Assembly (NCBI GenBank): GCA_023150945.1
Contig: JAKLJX010000013.1
Span: forward strand, 1 to 64,000
DNA length: 64,000 nt
Origin: a bacterium
GTDB lineage: Bacteria > Zhuqueibacterota > Zhuqueibacteria > Zhuqueibacterales > Zhuqueibacteraceae
Direction: 5' to 3'
Shown: piece by piece, positions 34,610 to 44,419 of the stretch
How positions within the stretch are numbered: position 1 is the first letter of the stretch
How the letters are laid out: each line of letters opens with the position of its first letter
The notes under the pieces: generated by a model
The model's database searches: none
What the model saw: only the letters and a program-made list of their open reading frames with translations
What the model was told of the DNA's origin: nothing
Made by a program: the position numbers and the translations under genes

Positions 34610-35761
34610 ATGAACGCCAGATTCACCCTGTATACACTTGTCACTGCCTGCGTCTTCTGCGGCCTGGCATGCGAGGCGCCGGAGAACGCAACCTTCGGGC
34701 CGGGGCGACCCGATCCGAACCCCACTGGGCTGCCCGCGGCGACGCTCACGGCAGTGGAGCCTACGGAGGGTTTTCTCCGGGACGTCATCACCCTCAGGGG
34801 CAGCGGCTTTAATACCACTCCGGAATTCAACCTGGTGCAGTTCGGCAACCGGACGGGCGTGGTGCTGGCCGCCAGCGCGACGGAATTGTCGGTGCGAACG
34901 CCGAATTTCTCGGATGCAACCGTGATGGTTCGGGTCGCCGTCAAGGGCTCGGAGCACTGGAGCAATGAAATGAACTTCACCTTCAAGCCGACCCTGACCG
35001 TCGTCGACGAAGAAATAAGCTGGCCCAAGGGCGTCGCCGTCGATGCCGGCGGCAATGTCTATGTCGGCTCGGGCAATGACGGCATCATCTTCAAGATCAC
35101 GCCAGGTGGAGACAAATCGGAGTTTGCCCACACGACAGTGGATGGTTCCCTCCACTTCGGCCCCGGCGGCTATCTCTATGTGTGCGATCAGGGCGAGCAC
35201 AAGATCACCCGTGTATCGCCGGATGGAGGCACCGTCGAAGATTACTTCCTGGGTGACTCGCTGGCGGTCGTCGATTTCGATTGGGACGCCAGCGGAAACC
35301 TGTATCTCGTAGCAAACGATGCCGGTGTGTTCCGTGCCGGCGCTTCGGGAGGCGTGACCCTGGTAGCCGAGCTGGGTTCGCCGAAGAGTTGCCGTGTTTT
35401 TCAGAGTCATCTTTTTGTGACGGACATTTGGGAAACCGGAAGCGTCTGGCGGTATGACATCACGGCGAGTGGCCTTGAGAACGGCGAGATTATTCATACT
35501 AACGAAGATTCTCCGCCGACCGGGTTGGAAGTGGACAACGAGGGAACCGTTTACGTCTCCGAAGCCTGGGATGTGCACATCCTGGCCATCAAGACCGACG
35601 GCTCCACCGAAATCCTGTACGATGGCGAACTGGCCACGCCGATGCGCTACTTGACGCTCCACAACAAGACGATGTACGCGGTGCATCCGGGTTGGGGTGA
35701 TGTGGGAATCGTTTATGCCGCTTACATCGGCGTCGAGCAGGCGCCGCGCTACGGCCCGTGA
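34610..35761 (+). CDS. Lipoprotein with IPT/TIG domain and NHL/SMP-30-like beta-propeller
   Basis: 383 residues. The lipobox is FCGLAC (Cys near 21). An IPT/TIG immunoglobulin-like domain follows (about 43-125: VEPTEGFLRDVITLRGSGF). Then comes a propeller with repeated SWPKGVAVDAGGNVYVGS and GLEVDNEGTVYVSE blades (about 135-380). The arrangement matches surface lipoproteins of polysaccharide loci (SusE/F-like in place, not in sequence) and NHL-type lactonases; catalytic residues for the latter were not identified. Good ribosome site GGAGG. Part of the receptor/PorV operon. Confidence 0.75.
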   Translation: MNARFTLYTLVTACVFCGLACEAPENATFGPGRPDPNPTGLPAATLTAVEPTEGFLRDVITLRGSGFNTTPEFNLVQFGNRTGVVLAASATELSVRTPNFSDATVMVRVAVKGSEHWSNEMNFTFKPTLTVVDEEISWPKGVAVDAGGNVYVGSGNDGIIFKITPGGDKSEFAHTTVDGSLHFGPGGYLYVCDQGEHKITRVSPDGGTVEDYFLGDSLAVVDFDWDASGNLYLVANDAGVFRAGASGGVTLVAELGSPKSCRVFQSHLFVTDIWETGSVWRYDITASGLENGEIIHTNEDSPPTGLEVDNEGTVYVSEAWDVHILAIKTDGSTEILYDGELATPMRYLTLHNKTMYAVHPGWGDVGIVYAAYIGVEQAPRYGP

Positions 35762-35874
35762 TCACCGCCGGAAGAATGGAATCGGACGGGCGCCGGTCAT
35801 TTGCGCTGCAAGGCGCCCGGCCGCGCTCGTCCGATTTCGCTGATGCCACCGCTCCCCCAATTCATGAGTTCTTT

Positions 35875-36927
35875 ATGAAACCGCATTTTCTGAGGCGACA
35901 AGGATTGTGGTGTTTGCTGCTGGGTCTCAGCACGATGGGATATGCGCAGAGCAAAGGGGGAAGATGGCAATTCGAAAACCTGGGATTGGACACCGCTGTC
36001 TGGGATGCGCGCGCGGACAACGGAACGCTGCAGCAGCAGGCAAGCTTCAGCGCGATGCCGCCAGTGCCGGAAGGCGGCGCCTATCTCTGGCTGGACAGCG
36101 CCAATGTGCACGACTATTTTCTGGTCGACGACAGCGACGATCTCGATTTCACCAACGAGAATATCGGCATCTCGGCTTGGATCTATCCCGTCCGTTTCGA
36201 TAGAGTTCATTTCATCATCACCAAGGGTGATCAATTCCCCACACCCAAGACCACCAACTACTCGCTGCGCCTCGCGGACGGCAGAAAACTGGAATTCCTC
36301 ATCCGCGATGCCAACGACCGCGCGCAACGCGTGACCTCCAGCTTCACGATTCCGCTGCAGCAATGGACCTTCGTTGCAGCGTTCTACGACTTCAACGCTC
36401 GCAAGGTTTACCTTTGGAATAACCCGAGGCAGGCGGTCGATACGCTGAATTTCAACCAGGCAATTTTTGCGAATGACGACCCGCTCGCCATTGGCACGTG
36501 GTTCCGGAGCGATCCGGCAGCGCCCAGCATCAACGATTTTGATGGGCGGATTGATGATGTGCGCCTCAGCGGCCGCCTCGCGGATATTCTGCCCCAGCCA
36601 ACCGCAGTGGCCGAGGGCAGCATCGCCGCGGCGGCCACCGTACCGAGCACGCTGCAGGTTTTTCCCAATCCGGTGTTCGCAGCCGGCGAAGGGAATGACG
36701 GCATGGTGCAATTCACCTCGAATCTCGAATCGATCACTGCCATCGCGGTCTATAATGTCCTTGGTCAAACTGTTTTTTCGGCATCGCACAAGGCTGCCGT
36801 CCAGCCATTTCGCTTTATGTGGAACCTGCGAAACGAACAGGGCGAATTCTTGCAGACCGGAATCTACTGGGTGCGCATTACCAACGGGCGCAATCTCCTG
36901 ACGAAGAAGTTTTATGTCATCAGATAA
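35875..36927 (+). CDS. LamG-domain secreted protein with T9SS sorting tail
   Basis: 350 residues. The signal peptide ends near GYAQS. A LamG/concanavalin-like carbohydrate-binding fold runs over about 30-225 (LDFTNENIGISAWIYPVRF, WTFVAAFYDFNARKVYLW, FDGRIDDVRLSGR). The C-terminal sorting domain starts near 258 (LQVFPNPV) and ends KKFYVIR. The ATG at 35875 is chosen because it opens the signal peptide; the frame is open 117 bp further upstream into the previous gene's stop. It is probably the last gene of the regulon starting at 19885. Confidence 0.8.
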   Translation: MKPHFLRRQGLWCLLLGLSTMGYAQSKGGRWQFENLGLDTAVWDARADNGTLQQQASFSAMPPVPEGGAYLWLDSANVHDYFLVDDSDDLDFTNENIGISAWIYPVRFDRVHFIITKGDQFPTPKTTNYSLRLADGRKLEFLIRDANDRAQRVTSSFTIPLQQWTFVAAFYDFNARKVYLWNNPRQAVDTLNFNQAIFANDDPLAIGTWFRSDPAAPSINDFDGRIDDVRLSGRLADILPQPTAVAEGSIAAAATVPSTLQVFPNPVFAAGEGNDGMVQFTSNLESITAIAVYNVLGQTVFSASHKAAVQPFRFMWNLRNEQGEFLQTGIYWVRITNGRNLLTKKFYVIR

Positions 36928-37121
36928 GCGGGTGGCATTTGCAGCTCACCTGCCCGTACGTGCTTGCATGCATACCTCATTAATCTTGAAATAAGAACGG
37001 AGCTCCATGTCTCCTCCTCCCATCACCATCGCCTGCAAGAAGCTTGATATCGTTATGCCCTCACGAAAAACCATCAGCGCGATGGCAACCGGTTGAGTTG
37101 CCATCTCTTTCTCGGAGAAAA

Positions 37122-38237
37122 ATGAAAACGCAAATCTTGAAATCAGTGGTGCCGCTGTGTCTTATTGCGGCAATTTTGATGATACTTGAACCAACGCAAA
37201 GCGCCGCGCAAACACCTCCTGACAAGTTGCTGCTCAAGGACTACCGCCCGCAGTCGATCTACAAAACCCCGCGCACGCTCATTGCCAAAGCCAAATATCC
37301 GGTCATTGACATGCACTCGCATGCCTATGCCAGCGGCCCCGCGGAAATTGCGCAATGGGTGAAATTCATGGACGAGGTCGGCATCGCGAAAACCATGATT
37401 CTGACCGCAGCCAGCGGCGCGAAATTCGATTCGATCTATGCGCTCTATGCGAAATATCCGGAGCGTTTCGCGGTCTGGTGCGGCTTCGATTACACCGGCT
37501 ACGACAAACCCGGCTTTGGGCCGGCAGCGGTGGCTGAGCTGGAACGCTGCGTGAAAGCCGGCGCGGCCGGCGTGGGCGAAATGGGCGACAAGGGCAAGGG
37601 CCTGTTCTATGAGCATCCCACCAAGGCCTGGGGCATGCACCTCGACGATCCGCGCATGGATCCGTTGCTTGAAAAGTGCGCGGACTTGAAGATTCCCATC
37701 AGCATTCACGTTGCCGATCCGATCTGGATGTACCAGCCGATGGACTCCACCAACGACGGCTTGATGAACGCGATGGAGTGGCGCCTCGACAATCAAAAAG
37801 ATATCGTCGGCCATGCCGGCATGATCGACATCCTCGAACGCGCCGTCAAACGCCATCCGCGTACGACGTTCATCGCCGTGCATTTTGCCAATCTGAGTTA
37901 CGATCTCACGAAAATGGGCGAACTGTTGGACAAGTATCCCAATCTCTACGCCGACAACGCCGCGCGTTATGCTGAGACCGCGCCCATCCCGCGCTTTGTT
38001 GCCAGTTTCTATGAAAAATATCAGGACCGGCTGGTCTATGGCACCGACATGGGCTTTGACCCGGAGATGTACCGGATCACCTTTCGCATTCTCGAAAGCA
38101 CCGATGAGCATTTTTATGAAACCAACCAGTTCGGTTATCACTGGGCGCTGAATGGCTTCGGGCTCAGTGATCAAGTTTTGAAGAAAGTCTATCGGGACAA
38201 TGCGCTGCAGATCTTGAATCGTCGATCTGGAAAATAA
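37122..38237 (+). CDS. Exported amidohydrolase-2 family protein
   Basis: 371 residues. The N-terminal signal peptide ends near QSAAQT. The TIM barrel is of the Amidohydro_2 type: IDMHSHAYA (metal His pair near 66-68), a Glu in VGEMGDKG, ISIHVADP, IAVHFANL and the closing VYGTDMGFD aspartate. Relatives are decarboxylases and lactonases of aromatic or sugar acids. Export is unusual for that group. ATG 37122 follows GGAG. It is paired with a second exported family member 35 bp downstream. Confidence 0.8.
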   Translation: MKTQILKSVVPLCLIAAILMILEPTQSAAQTPPDKLLLKDYRPQSIYKTPRTLIAKAKYPVIDMHSHAYASGPAEIAQWVKFMDEVGIAKTMILTAASGAKFDSIYALYAKYPERFAVWCGFDYTGYDKPGFGPAAVAELERCVKAGAAGVGEMGDKGKGLFYEHPTKAWGMHLDDPRMDPLLEKCADLKIPISIHVADPIWMYQPMDSTNDGLMNAMEWRLDNQKDIVGHAGMIDILERAVKRHPRTTFIAVHFANLSYDLTKMGELLDKYPNLYADNAARYAETAPIPRFVASFYEKYQDRLVYGTDMGFDPEMYRITFRILESTDEHFYETNQFGYHWALNGFGLSDQVLKKVYRDNALQILNRRSGK

Positions 38238-38272
38238 CCGGACACCGGTAGTATAATCACAGGAATTTCCCC

Positions 38273-39352
38273 ATGAACAAACGACGCTCTCTTGCGGCGC
38301 TGTTGTTTTTGCCGCTTCTGATCTCGTGCGACGGCGGCCATTTCACCATCGCTGATTTTCAGCGCGTGACGAAAATCGATGCGCACGTTCATCTCAATGC
38401 CGGCAACGCTGCGTTTGTCGAAGCGGCGCAGGCGGACAATTTCCGCTTGTTGACGATCAATGTCGATTATCCCGATTTCCCGCCGGTGGCAGAGCAGCAG
38501 CGCCTCGCTTTGACACATCAGCAAGCGCATCCGGCACAGGTGGCTTTTGCAGGAACCTTCTTGATGCAGGGATGGGATGAGCCGGGCTGGCAGCAGGGCG
38601 CGCTCCGCCAACTGGACGAGGCCATTGCCGCCGGCGCCGTGGCCGTCAAAGTCTGGAAGAATATCGGCATGGAATTTCGTGACCAGAGCGGCGCGCTGGT
38701 GATGATCGACAATCCGCGTTTTGATCCGATCTTTCAGCATCTCCTCCAGAGAAATGTCGTGCTCGTCGGCCATCAGGGTGAGCCGAAAAACTGCTGGCTG
38801 CCGATCGAGGAGATGACCGTCAACAACGACAAGGGCTACTTCAAAGCGCATCCGCAGTATCACATGTACCTGCATCCCGAGTTTCCATCCTACGAAGAGC
38901 AAATGAGCGCACGCGATCGCATGCTCGAAAGGAATCGCAATTTGAAGTTCATGGGCGCCCATTTGGCGAGTCTCGAATGGAGCGTCGATGAGCTGGCGAA
39001 ATTTCTCGACCGTTTTCCGCAGGCGGTGGTCGATATGGCCGCGCGCATGGGCCAGGTGCAGTATCAATCCAGCCGCGACCGCGAGAAAGTGCGCCGCTTC
39101 CTCATCAAATATCAGGATCGGATTCTCTATGCCACGGACATGACGCAGGCGCCGGAGGCGAAGCCGGAGGAATTCAAGAAAGAAATCCATGCCAAATGGC
39201 TGGCGGATTGGAAATATCTCAACACCGACTCCACCATGACGGTGCCGGAGCTGGACCAGCCATTTCAGGGGGTAGCTTTGCCGAAAAGTGTTGTCGAAAA
39301 GATCTATCACCGCAATGCTGAAAGAATCTTCCCAACCGCTTGGCAGCAGTGA
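38273..39352 (+). CDS. Amidohydrolase-2 family lipoprotein
   Basis: 359 residues. The lipobox LLISC places the lipidated Cys near 19. The barrel has KIDAHVHLN (metal His pair), AVKVWKNIGM (a catalytic-Lys-like position), GHQGEPKN, FMGAHLASLEWS, and LYATDMTQ near 290. The set of residues parallels the upstream paralogue at low identity. It may act on a sugar lactone or acid in the periplasm. No substrate can be assigned. Confidence 0.78.
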   Translation: MNKRRSLAALLFLPLLISCDGGHFTIADFQRVTKIDAHVHLNAGNAAFVEAAQADNFRLLTINVDYPDFPPVAEQQRLALTHQQAHPAQVAFAGTFLMQGWDEPGWQQGALRQLDEAIAAGAVAVKVWKNIGMEFRDQSGALVMIDNPRFDPIFQHLLQRNVVLVGHQGEPKNCWLPIEEMTVNNDKGYFKAHPQYHMYLHPEFPSYEEQMSARDRMLERNRNLKFMGAHLASLEWSVDELAKFLDRFPQAVVDMAARMGQVQYQSSRDREKVRRFLIKYQDRILYATDMTQAPEAKPEEFKKEIHAKWLADWKYLNTDSTMTVPELDQPFQGVALPKSVVEKIYHRNAERIFPTAWQQ

Positions 39353-39398
39353 TGCGGCAAACGGCAGGAGTTGATTTGTTCATAACCGGAGAACAAGT

Positions 39399-41456
39399 AT
39401 GCGAAACCCAATGAAATCGACCGAAATCGCCTGGCTGGCGGGCATGCTCATTTTGGCAGTCTGGGTTGCCGCCTGCAGTACGCAGAAATCAGCAACCGTG
39501 GACGGTAAGAACATCCGGATTGTGTTTGATGGCAAGCTGCACAGCAAAGTTGTGGCAAAACTGGACGGCCGCGCCGTCGAAGTTGGAGACTTTTCACCCA
39601 GCGAATTCGTCGTCATTGCCGGAAATGAGGTGAAGGATTTTGCTTTCGCAGGGCAACGGCGGGAAAACCTCGATGACGCCATTGGCAAAGGAACGAAACA
39701 TCTCATCACGGGCAGCAATGCGGCACTGCGCAAGGAAGTTGCCGTTTCGCTTTATGATGATTTCCCGAGCATTGCGGTGTGCCAGGTTTCTTACACCAAC
39801 ACTGGCGATGCGGAGGTTGTCATCGACGGCTGGACGAACAATCATTACACGGTTTCTGCGACGGAGGCAGGCGAGCCGCGTTTCTGGTCTTATCAAAGCG
39901 GATCTTATGAATCCCGTGCGGACTGGGTGTTGCCACTCAAAGCGGGTTTCTCACAAGAAAATTTCATGGGCATGAACGCCTCCGACTACGGCGGCGGCAC
40001 GCCGGTGGTCGATGTTTGGAATCGCAAGGTCGGTATTGGCGTCGGCCATCTCGCCATGGTGCCGAAATTGGTTTCGTTGCCGGTGAACATGATGGACTCC
40101 ACCACCGCGTCGTTGAGCGTCCAATTCAAAATGAAGATGACGCTCACGCCCGGCGAATCGCTTGTCACGCTGCCGACCTTTGTGGCCGTTCACCGCGGTG
40201 ATTATTTTCAAACCCTGGTGGACTATCGCCGGCTGATGATCAAGAAGGGTATTGCGTTTCATGAGCCGCCGGCCTCGACCTATGAGCCGGAATGGTGCGC
40301 CTGGGGTTATGAGCGCAAGTTCACCATCGATCAAGTCGTGAACACGCTGCCGATGGCAAAGAAGCTCGGTTATCAGTGGGCGACGCTCGATGACGGCTGG
40401 CAAACCGCGGAGGGCGATTGGTATCTCGACCCAAAGAAATTCCCGCACGGCGATGCCGACATGATCGATTTTGTGAGACGCATCAATGCCCAAGGTTTGA
40501 AATCGAAACTGTGGTGGGCACCGTTGGCGGTCGATCCCGGCACGGATCTGATCAAGCAGCATCCCGAGTATCTGTTGCTGAACGAAAACGGCTCCCGGCA
40601 AGACATCAGTTGGTGGGATGCCTACTATTTGTGCCCCGCGTATCCGCCGGTGCAGGAGTACACCAAAAACCTCGTCAAGACCTTCATGCAGACCTGGGGA
40701 TTCGAAGGTTTGAAGATCGATGGGCAACACTTGAACGGTGCCCCGCCGTGTTACAACCCGGCGCATCAGCACGCCGATCCCGAAGAGTCCGTCGAGAAAA
40801 TGCCGGAGTTTTTCAAGGTGATCTATGAAACTGCAATAAGCATTCATCCCAATGCCGTCGTGCAGATTTGCCCGTGCGGCACGGCGTTTTCGTTTTTCAC
40901 CATGCCTTATATGAATCAATCGGTATCTTCGGATCCCGAAAGCTCCTGGCAGATTCGCTTGAAGGGCAAGACCCTCAAGGCGTTGATGGGACCCAACGCG
41001 GCCTATTACGGCGATCATGTCGAGCTGAGCGATGGCCGCGATGACTTTGCCACCACGGTCGGCATCGGCGGCATCATCGGCACGAAGTTCACCTGGCCAG
41101 TCGGCGCCAAGCAGGATTCCAAAGTCGACCTGACGCCCGAGCATGAGCCGGTGTGGGCCAAATGGTCGGAAGCATATCACGCGAAAATGTTGCCCGCCGG
41201 CACTTATCTCGGCAGCTTGTACGATATCGGCTTTGACAAACCCGAGGCCCATGCGATTCAAAAAGAAGGCAAGATGTATTATGCCTTCTATGCGAACGAA
41301 TGGAATGGCGAGGTGGAACTTCGCGGTCTCGAGGCACGCAGCTATCGCGTGCTTGATTATGTCAATCAAAAAGATTACGGCAGCGTGAGCGGACCGGCGG
41401 CAAAACTTGCGGTGCAATTTAGCCGGAATTTGTTGCTCGAAGCGGTTCCCGAATAA
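39399..41456 (+). CDS. GH36/GH27-like alpha-galactosidase lipoprotein
   Basis: 685 residues. The lipobox WVAAC puts the Cys at 26. An N-terminal beta-supersandwich-like domain (about 30-275) precedes a clan GH-D TIM barrel with WCAWGYE, ATLDDGWQ, the probable nucleophile in GLKIDGQ (D441) and the probable acid/base in SDPESSW (D512). A short beta domain closes the protein. It would remove alpha-galactosyl, or possibly alpha-N-acetylgalactosaminyl, groups in a retaining reaction. The GalNAc possibility suits the aga-like regulon upstream; sequence alone does not decide. Confidence 0.8.
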   Translation: MRNPMKSTEIAWLAGMLILAVWVAACSTQKSATVDGKNIRIVFDGKLHSKVVAKLDGRAVEVGDFSPSEFVVIAGNEVKDFAFAGQRRENLDDAIGKGTKHLITGSNAALRKEVAVSLYDDFPSIAVCQVSYTNTGDAEVVIDGWTNNHYTVSATEAGEPRFWSYQSGSYESRADWVLPLKAGFSQENFMGMNASDYGGGTPVVDVWNRKVGIGVGHLAMVPKLVSLPVNMMDSTTASLSVQFKMKMTLTPGESLVTLPTFVAVHRGDYFQTLVDYRRLMIKKGIAFHEPPASTYEPEWCAWGYERKFTIDQVVNTLPMAKKLGYQWATLDDGWQTAEGDWYLDPKKFPHGDADMIDFVRRINAQGLKSKLWWAPLAVDPGTDLIKQHPEYLLLNENGSRQDISWWDAYYLCPAYPPVQEYTKNLVKTFMQTWGFEGLKIDGQHLNGAPPCYNPAHQHADPEESVEKMPEFFKVIYETAISIHPNAVVQICPCGTAFSFFTMPYMNQSVSSDPESSWQIRLKGKTLKALMGPNAAYYGDHVELSDGRDDFATTVGIGGIIGTKFTWPVGAKQDSKVDLTPEHEPVWAKWSEAYHAKMLPAGTYLGSLYDIGFDKPEAHAIQKEGKMYYAFYANEWNGEVELRGLEARSYRVLDYVNQKDYGSVSGPAAKLAVQFSRNLLLEAVPE

Positions 41457-41502
41457 TTGGGCCGAAGGCTGGCATGTTGAGATCATTTGGTGAGAGGCGA
41501 CT

Positions 41503-42687
41503 ATGGCCAAATTTCTGAAATGGACTCTGATCCCTGCGGTTTTTCTTTTTGCGCTGCCGCTGCAGGGACAGCAAAAGGACATCAATGGTTATTTTCCGTC
41601 ATGGAAATGGCAAAAGAATCGCGAGCGTCTCGACCATCGCTTGATACCCTATCAGAAGTTGACCATCGTCACCTATGCGTTTTTCTATCCACTGGAAAGC
41701 GGCGAAATCGTTGGGATGGATCCGGTGGCCGACAGCTATCTTCTTAAAGGCGAAATGGACTCGCTCTCCGGTAACCTCAAGCCAAATAGTTCAATGGTCG
41801 CCCTCGCGCATCGCCACGGCGCCAAGATGGTTCTCTCGATTGGTGGCTGGGAGAATTCGAATAAATTCCCGCAGGTCGCTGCCGATCCTTTGAAGCGCGC
41901 CAACTTTGCGCAAAGCTGTATCAGGCAAATTACTGACTATGGTTTTGATGGCATCGATGTCGATTGGGAATTTCCAGGTTACGTCCGGCATAAGGGCACA
42001 CCCGAGGATAAACAGAATTTTACTTTGTTGCTGCAAACCGTGAGAGACAGTCTCCAAGCGCTTGGAAAAAGAACCGGCAAATATTATCTGCTCTCGGCCT
42101 CCCTGCCCGCAGCCGCCAGCCATCTGCCCGATATCGAGGTTCAAAAGATCACCGCTATTTTGGATCGTCTCAACCTTATGACTTACGATCTTTTTGGACC
42201 GTGGGGCAAGCTCAGCAATCATAACTCCGCGCTCTTCGGCCCGGCGCAGGGCGATTCCGCCCGCTGTGTGGACGGCGCCTTCAAGCTTTATCACAACGAG
42301 CATCAAGTACCCGCTGAGAAAATCAACCTGGGCGTTGCTTTTTACGGGCATGCCTACGCCAATTGCACGCAAATCTATACCGAGCATGGCGGCGCAGACA
42401 CCAAACTCTTTCCGGCGGATGATGGAATACCCTACGCCCTGATCGCTGAGCGCCTCGATCGGTTCAAACGCTTGTGGGACAACAAAGCGCAAGCGCCTTA
42501 CCTGGTGAGCGAATCGCAAAGAATTCTCGTTTCGTTCGACGACGAGGAATCGGTCGGCCGCAAAGCGGATTATGTGAAGGAAAAAAACGCTGCCGGCCTG
42601 ATTGTTTGGACATTGCAGGGGGATCGTTTGAAAGATGGGCGGACGCCATTGCTCGATGCGATCTATGGCAGATTTATCGCTCGTTGA
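41503..42687 (+). CDS. Exported GH18 chitinase-like glycosidase
   Basis: 394 residues. The signal peptide ends near LQGQQ. The GH18 barrel has YAFFYP, LSIGGWENS (substrate strand), the complete catalytic motif DGIDVDWE at 149-156 with E156 the acid, and LMTYDLFG. A small insertion domain follows (about 285-340) as in chitinase II. It hydrolyses beta-1,4-linked GlcNAc-type polymers with substrate assistance from the N-acetyl group. No binding module is attached. Confidence 0.9.
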   Translation: MAKFLKWTLIPAVFLFALPLQGQQKDINGYFPSWKWQKNRERLDHRLIPYQKLTIVTYAFFYPLESGEIVGMDPVADSYLLKGEMDSLSGNLKPNSSMVALAHRHGAKMVLSIGGWENSNKFPQVAADPLKRANFAQSCIRQITDYGFDGIDVDWEFPGYVRHKGTPEDKQNFTLLLQTVRDSLQALGKRTGKYYLLSASLPAAASHLPDIEVQKITAILDRLNLMTYDLFGPWGKLSNHNSALFGPAQGDSARCVDGAFKLYHNEHQVPAEKINLGVAFYGHAYANCTQIYTEHGGADTKLFPADDGIPYALIAERLDRFKRLWDNKAQAPYLVSESQRILVSFDDEESVGRKADYVKEKNAAGLIVWTLQGDRLKDGRTPLLDAIYGRFIAR

Positions 42688-42734
42688 AGATTCCAACTGA
42701 GGATCGGCGATCAAATAACTTTCCCGATCTCCAA

Positions 42735-42800
42735 CCGCGAATAGACGCGAATCATCGCGAATTAAAAAGCATTAGCGGCCGTTCGCGTTGATTAGCGGTT
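42735..42800 (+). repeat. GCGAAT tandem/inverted intergenic repeat
   Basis: Three direct units at ~10-bp steps (GCGAATAGAC, GCGAATCATC, GCGAATTA), then the inverse half TTCGCGTTGATTAGCGG. The unit can fold on itself and lies in the 174-bp spacer between the GH18 gene and the next. It is a common style of intergenic repeat. Confidence 0.5.
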
Positions 42801-42861
42801 TAAAGAAAATGAGTAAGTTATTTAAATGACTATCCTGAGAAACATGACAAGGTGATATTTC

Positions 42862-44418
42862 ATGAAACGACGAACTTTCCTGCAAACCGCCGGCGCGGCG
42901 GCGCTGGCCGCCGGAGTCGGCGCGAAAAAAGCCGGCGCTTACATCCCGGCGCACAATTGGGATCGCTATGATTTCGGCTCCGGTCCCGAAGTGAGAGATC
43001 GTCTTTATCAGGGGCCTTTTCCACAATATGCCCCCGAAGAGTTCTTGCCCGGCAGCGAAGTGGTAATGACCACAACGCCATCAAAAGATATTGTGCCGAA
43101 TTTCGGCATGGGACTGACGGTGTACATTTCCGGCGATTACTGGCCGCCGCGCACTCAAGGCGATTCGATCGAGAAATATTGTGAGGATTTGATCAAAATT
43201 CCCTTTGCGCAGAAAATCTACATCCGCCTGAATTGGCGCGATGTACAGAAGCAGCCCGGCAAACTGGATTTCCCCGAAGGTTGGAAGATTACTTTCGACC
43301 TTGCCCGACGTTACAACAAGCGCGTCGGGTTCCGCATTATGCTGGAGAATCCGGATTTCCCCGAGCCGGGGATGCCTGAGTTCTTGATGAACAAAGTTCC
43401 TTATGTGAAACTCAAAGGCGAATGGAAGGGCAATCCACAAAATCCGCGCTACCAGAAAGAACACTGCATGCCGCGTTATGATTATCCCGATTATCTGGCG
43501 GCGTTCCGTGAGCTGAATGCTCTGCTCGCCGACGAGTTGAACGGTAATCCGCTAGTGGAATACGTGGACACGTTCATGTACGGCTTCTGGGGCGAAGGCC
43601 ATTCCTGGCCGTTCGACGGCAATCCCTTTCCCGATAACAAGATCGCCGAAGAGACGTTCGTCAAAATGTTCGAGATGCAATTGGAGGCATGGACCAAAAC
43701 TCCGCTGGTCACCAACACCCAGCCGGATTTCAGTCTGGTCGGCAATTCCGAGTTGCTAGATCGCACCATTCGCACGCACAACTGGATTCGCACCGACACC
43801 ATCTTCATCGAGAATGAGCAGATCGAAGCGTTGAGCAACCGGCCGCCCTGGGTTGCGGCCATCAGCGAAGTCGGCATGACCACGGCCGATCCCGAGGCCT
43901 TGATGATCGACGAAGGGGTAACGCGCACCGATAACATCATTGCCCATGTGATGGACATTGGCGCGAATTACTGGTCGCTGTGGCATTGGCACAACATCGC
44001 GCCGAAGCACATTCTAGATTATTACGCAAAATATCCGGAGTACATCGATGAGATCGCGCGCCGGGTGGGTTATCGCGTCCGGCCCTCGTGGATCTGGCAT
44101 TTCGAAAAAGAAGGTTATCCGGGATTGGTGATCGGCTTTGTCAACAATGGCATTGCCTGCGTGCCGGGTGTGTTGCGCGTTACGGCCTTCAACGACGACG
44201 GCAAAGTTCAGGTCAGCGGCTGTCTCGATTCAGGCTATCCGATGACGCGCGGCGTGCGCCAGGCCATGCTGGTGCTGCCCAAAGGCACGGACTGGAAAGG
44301 CTTGAAACTGAAGGGTGAGCTTGAAGTCAAAGGCGTGCGGTATCCGCTGCGCTGGGCATGCCATCAGAAGCTCAATGACGATGGCAGCCTGACGCTCCGA
44401 CCGACCAAAGGGGTGTGA
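42862..44418 (+). CDS. Tat-exported glycosidase-like TIM-barrel protein
   Basis: 518 residues. A twin-arginine signal MKRRTFLQTAG is followed by a barrel-like region with IYIRLNWRDVQ (about 112), VGFRIMLENP, and MYGFWGEGHSWPF (about 238), which recalls GH42/DUF4832-type enzymes where a Glu in a GEwGeWh-like strand is the acid. A second Glu in FIENEQIEA (about 315) could be the nucleophile. The C-terminal 100 residues are beta-rich. Family membership is not certain. Tat export implies folding, and possibly cofactor loading, before secretion. Confidence 0.65.
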   Translation: MKRRTFLQTAGAAALAAGVGAKKAGAYIPAHNWDRYDFGSGPEVRDRLYQGPFPQYAPEEFLPGSEVVMTTTPSKDIVPNFGMGLTVYISGDYWPPRTQGDSIEKYCEDLIKIPFAQKIYIRLNWRDVQKQPGKLDFPEGWKITFDLARRYNKRVGFRIMLENPDFPEPGMPEFLMNKVPYVKLKGEWKGNPQNPRYQKEHCMPRYDYPDYLAAFRELNALLADELNGNPLVEYVDTFMYGFWGEGHSWPFDGNPFPDNKIAEETFVKMFEMQLEAWTKTPLVTNTQPDFSLVGNSELLDRTIRTHNWIRTDTIFIENEQIEALSNRPPWVAAISEVGMTTADPEALMIDEGVTRTDNIIAHVMDIGANYWSLWHWHNIAPKHILDYYAKYPEYIDEIARRVGYRVRPSWIWHFEKEGYPGLVIGFVNNGIACVPGVLRVTAFNDDGKVQVSGCLDSGYPMTRGVRQAMLVLPKGTDWKGLKLKGELEVKGVRYPLRWACHQKLNDDGSLTLRPTKGV

Positions 44419-44419
44419 G

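Noticed and set aside
39951-41585. 544-residue minus-strand open frame
   Set aside because: Shadow of the GH36-like gene; no domain, and the plus strand has clear catalytic motifs.
42735-42800. CRISPR-like short repeat series
   Set aside because: Units are about 10 bp, without spacers, and end in an inverted half; an intergenic palindromic repeat fits better.
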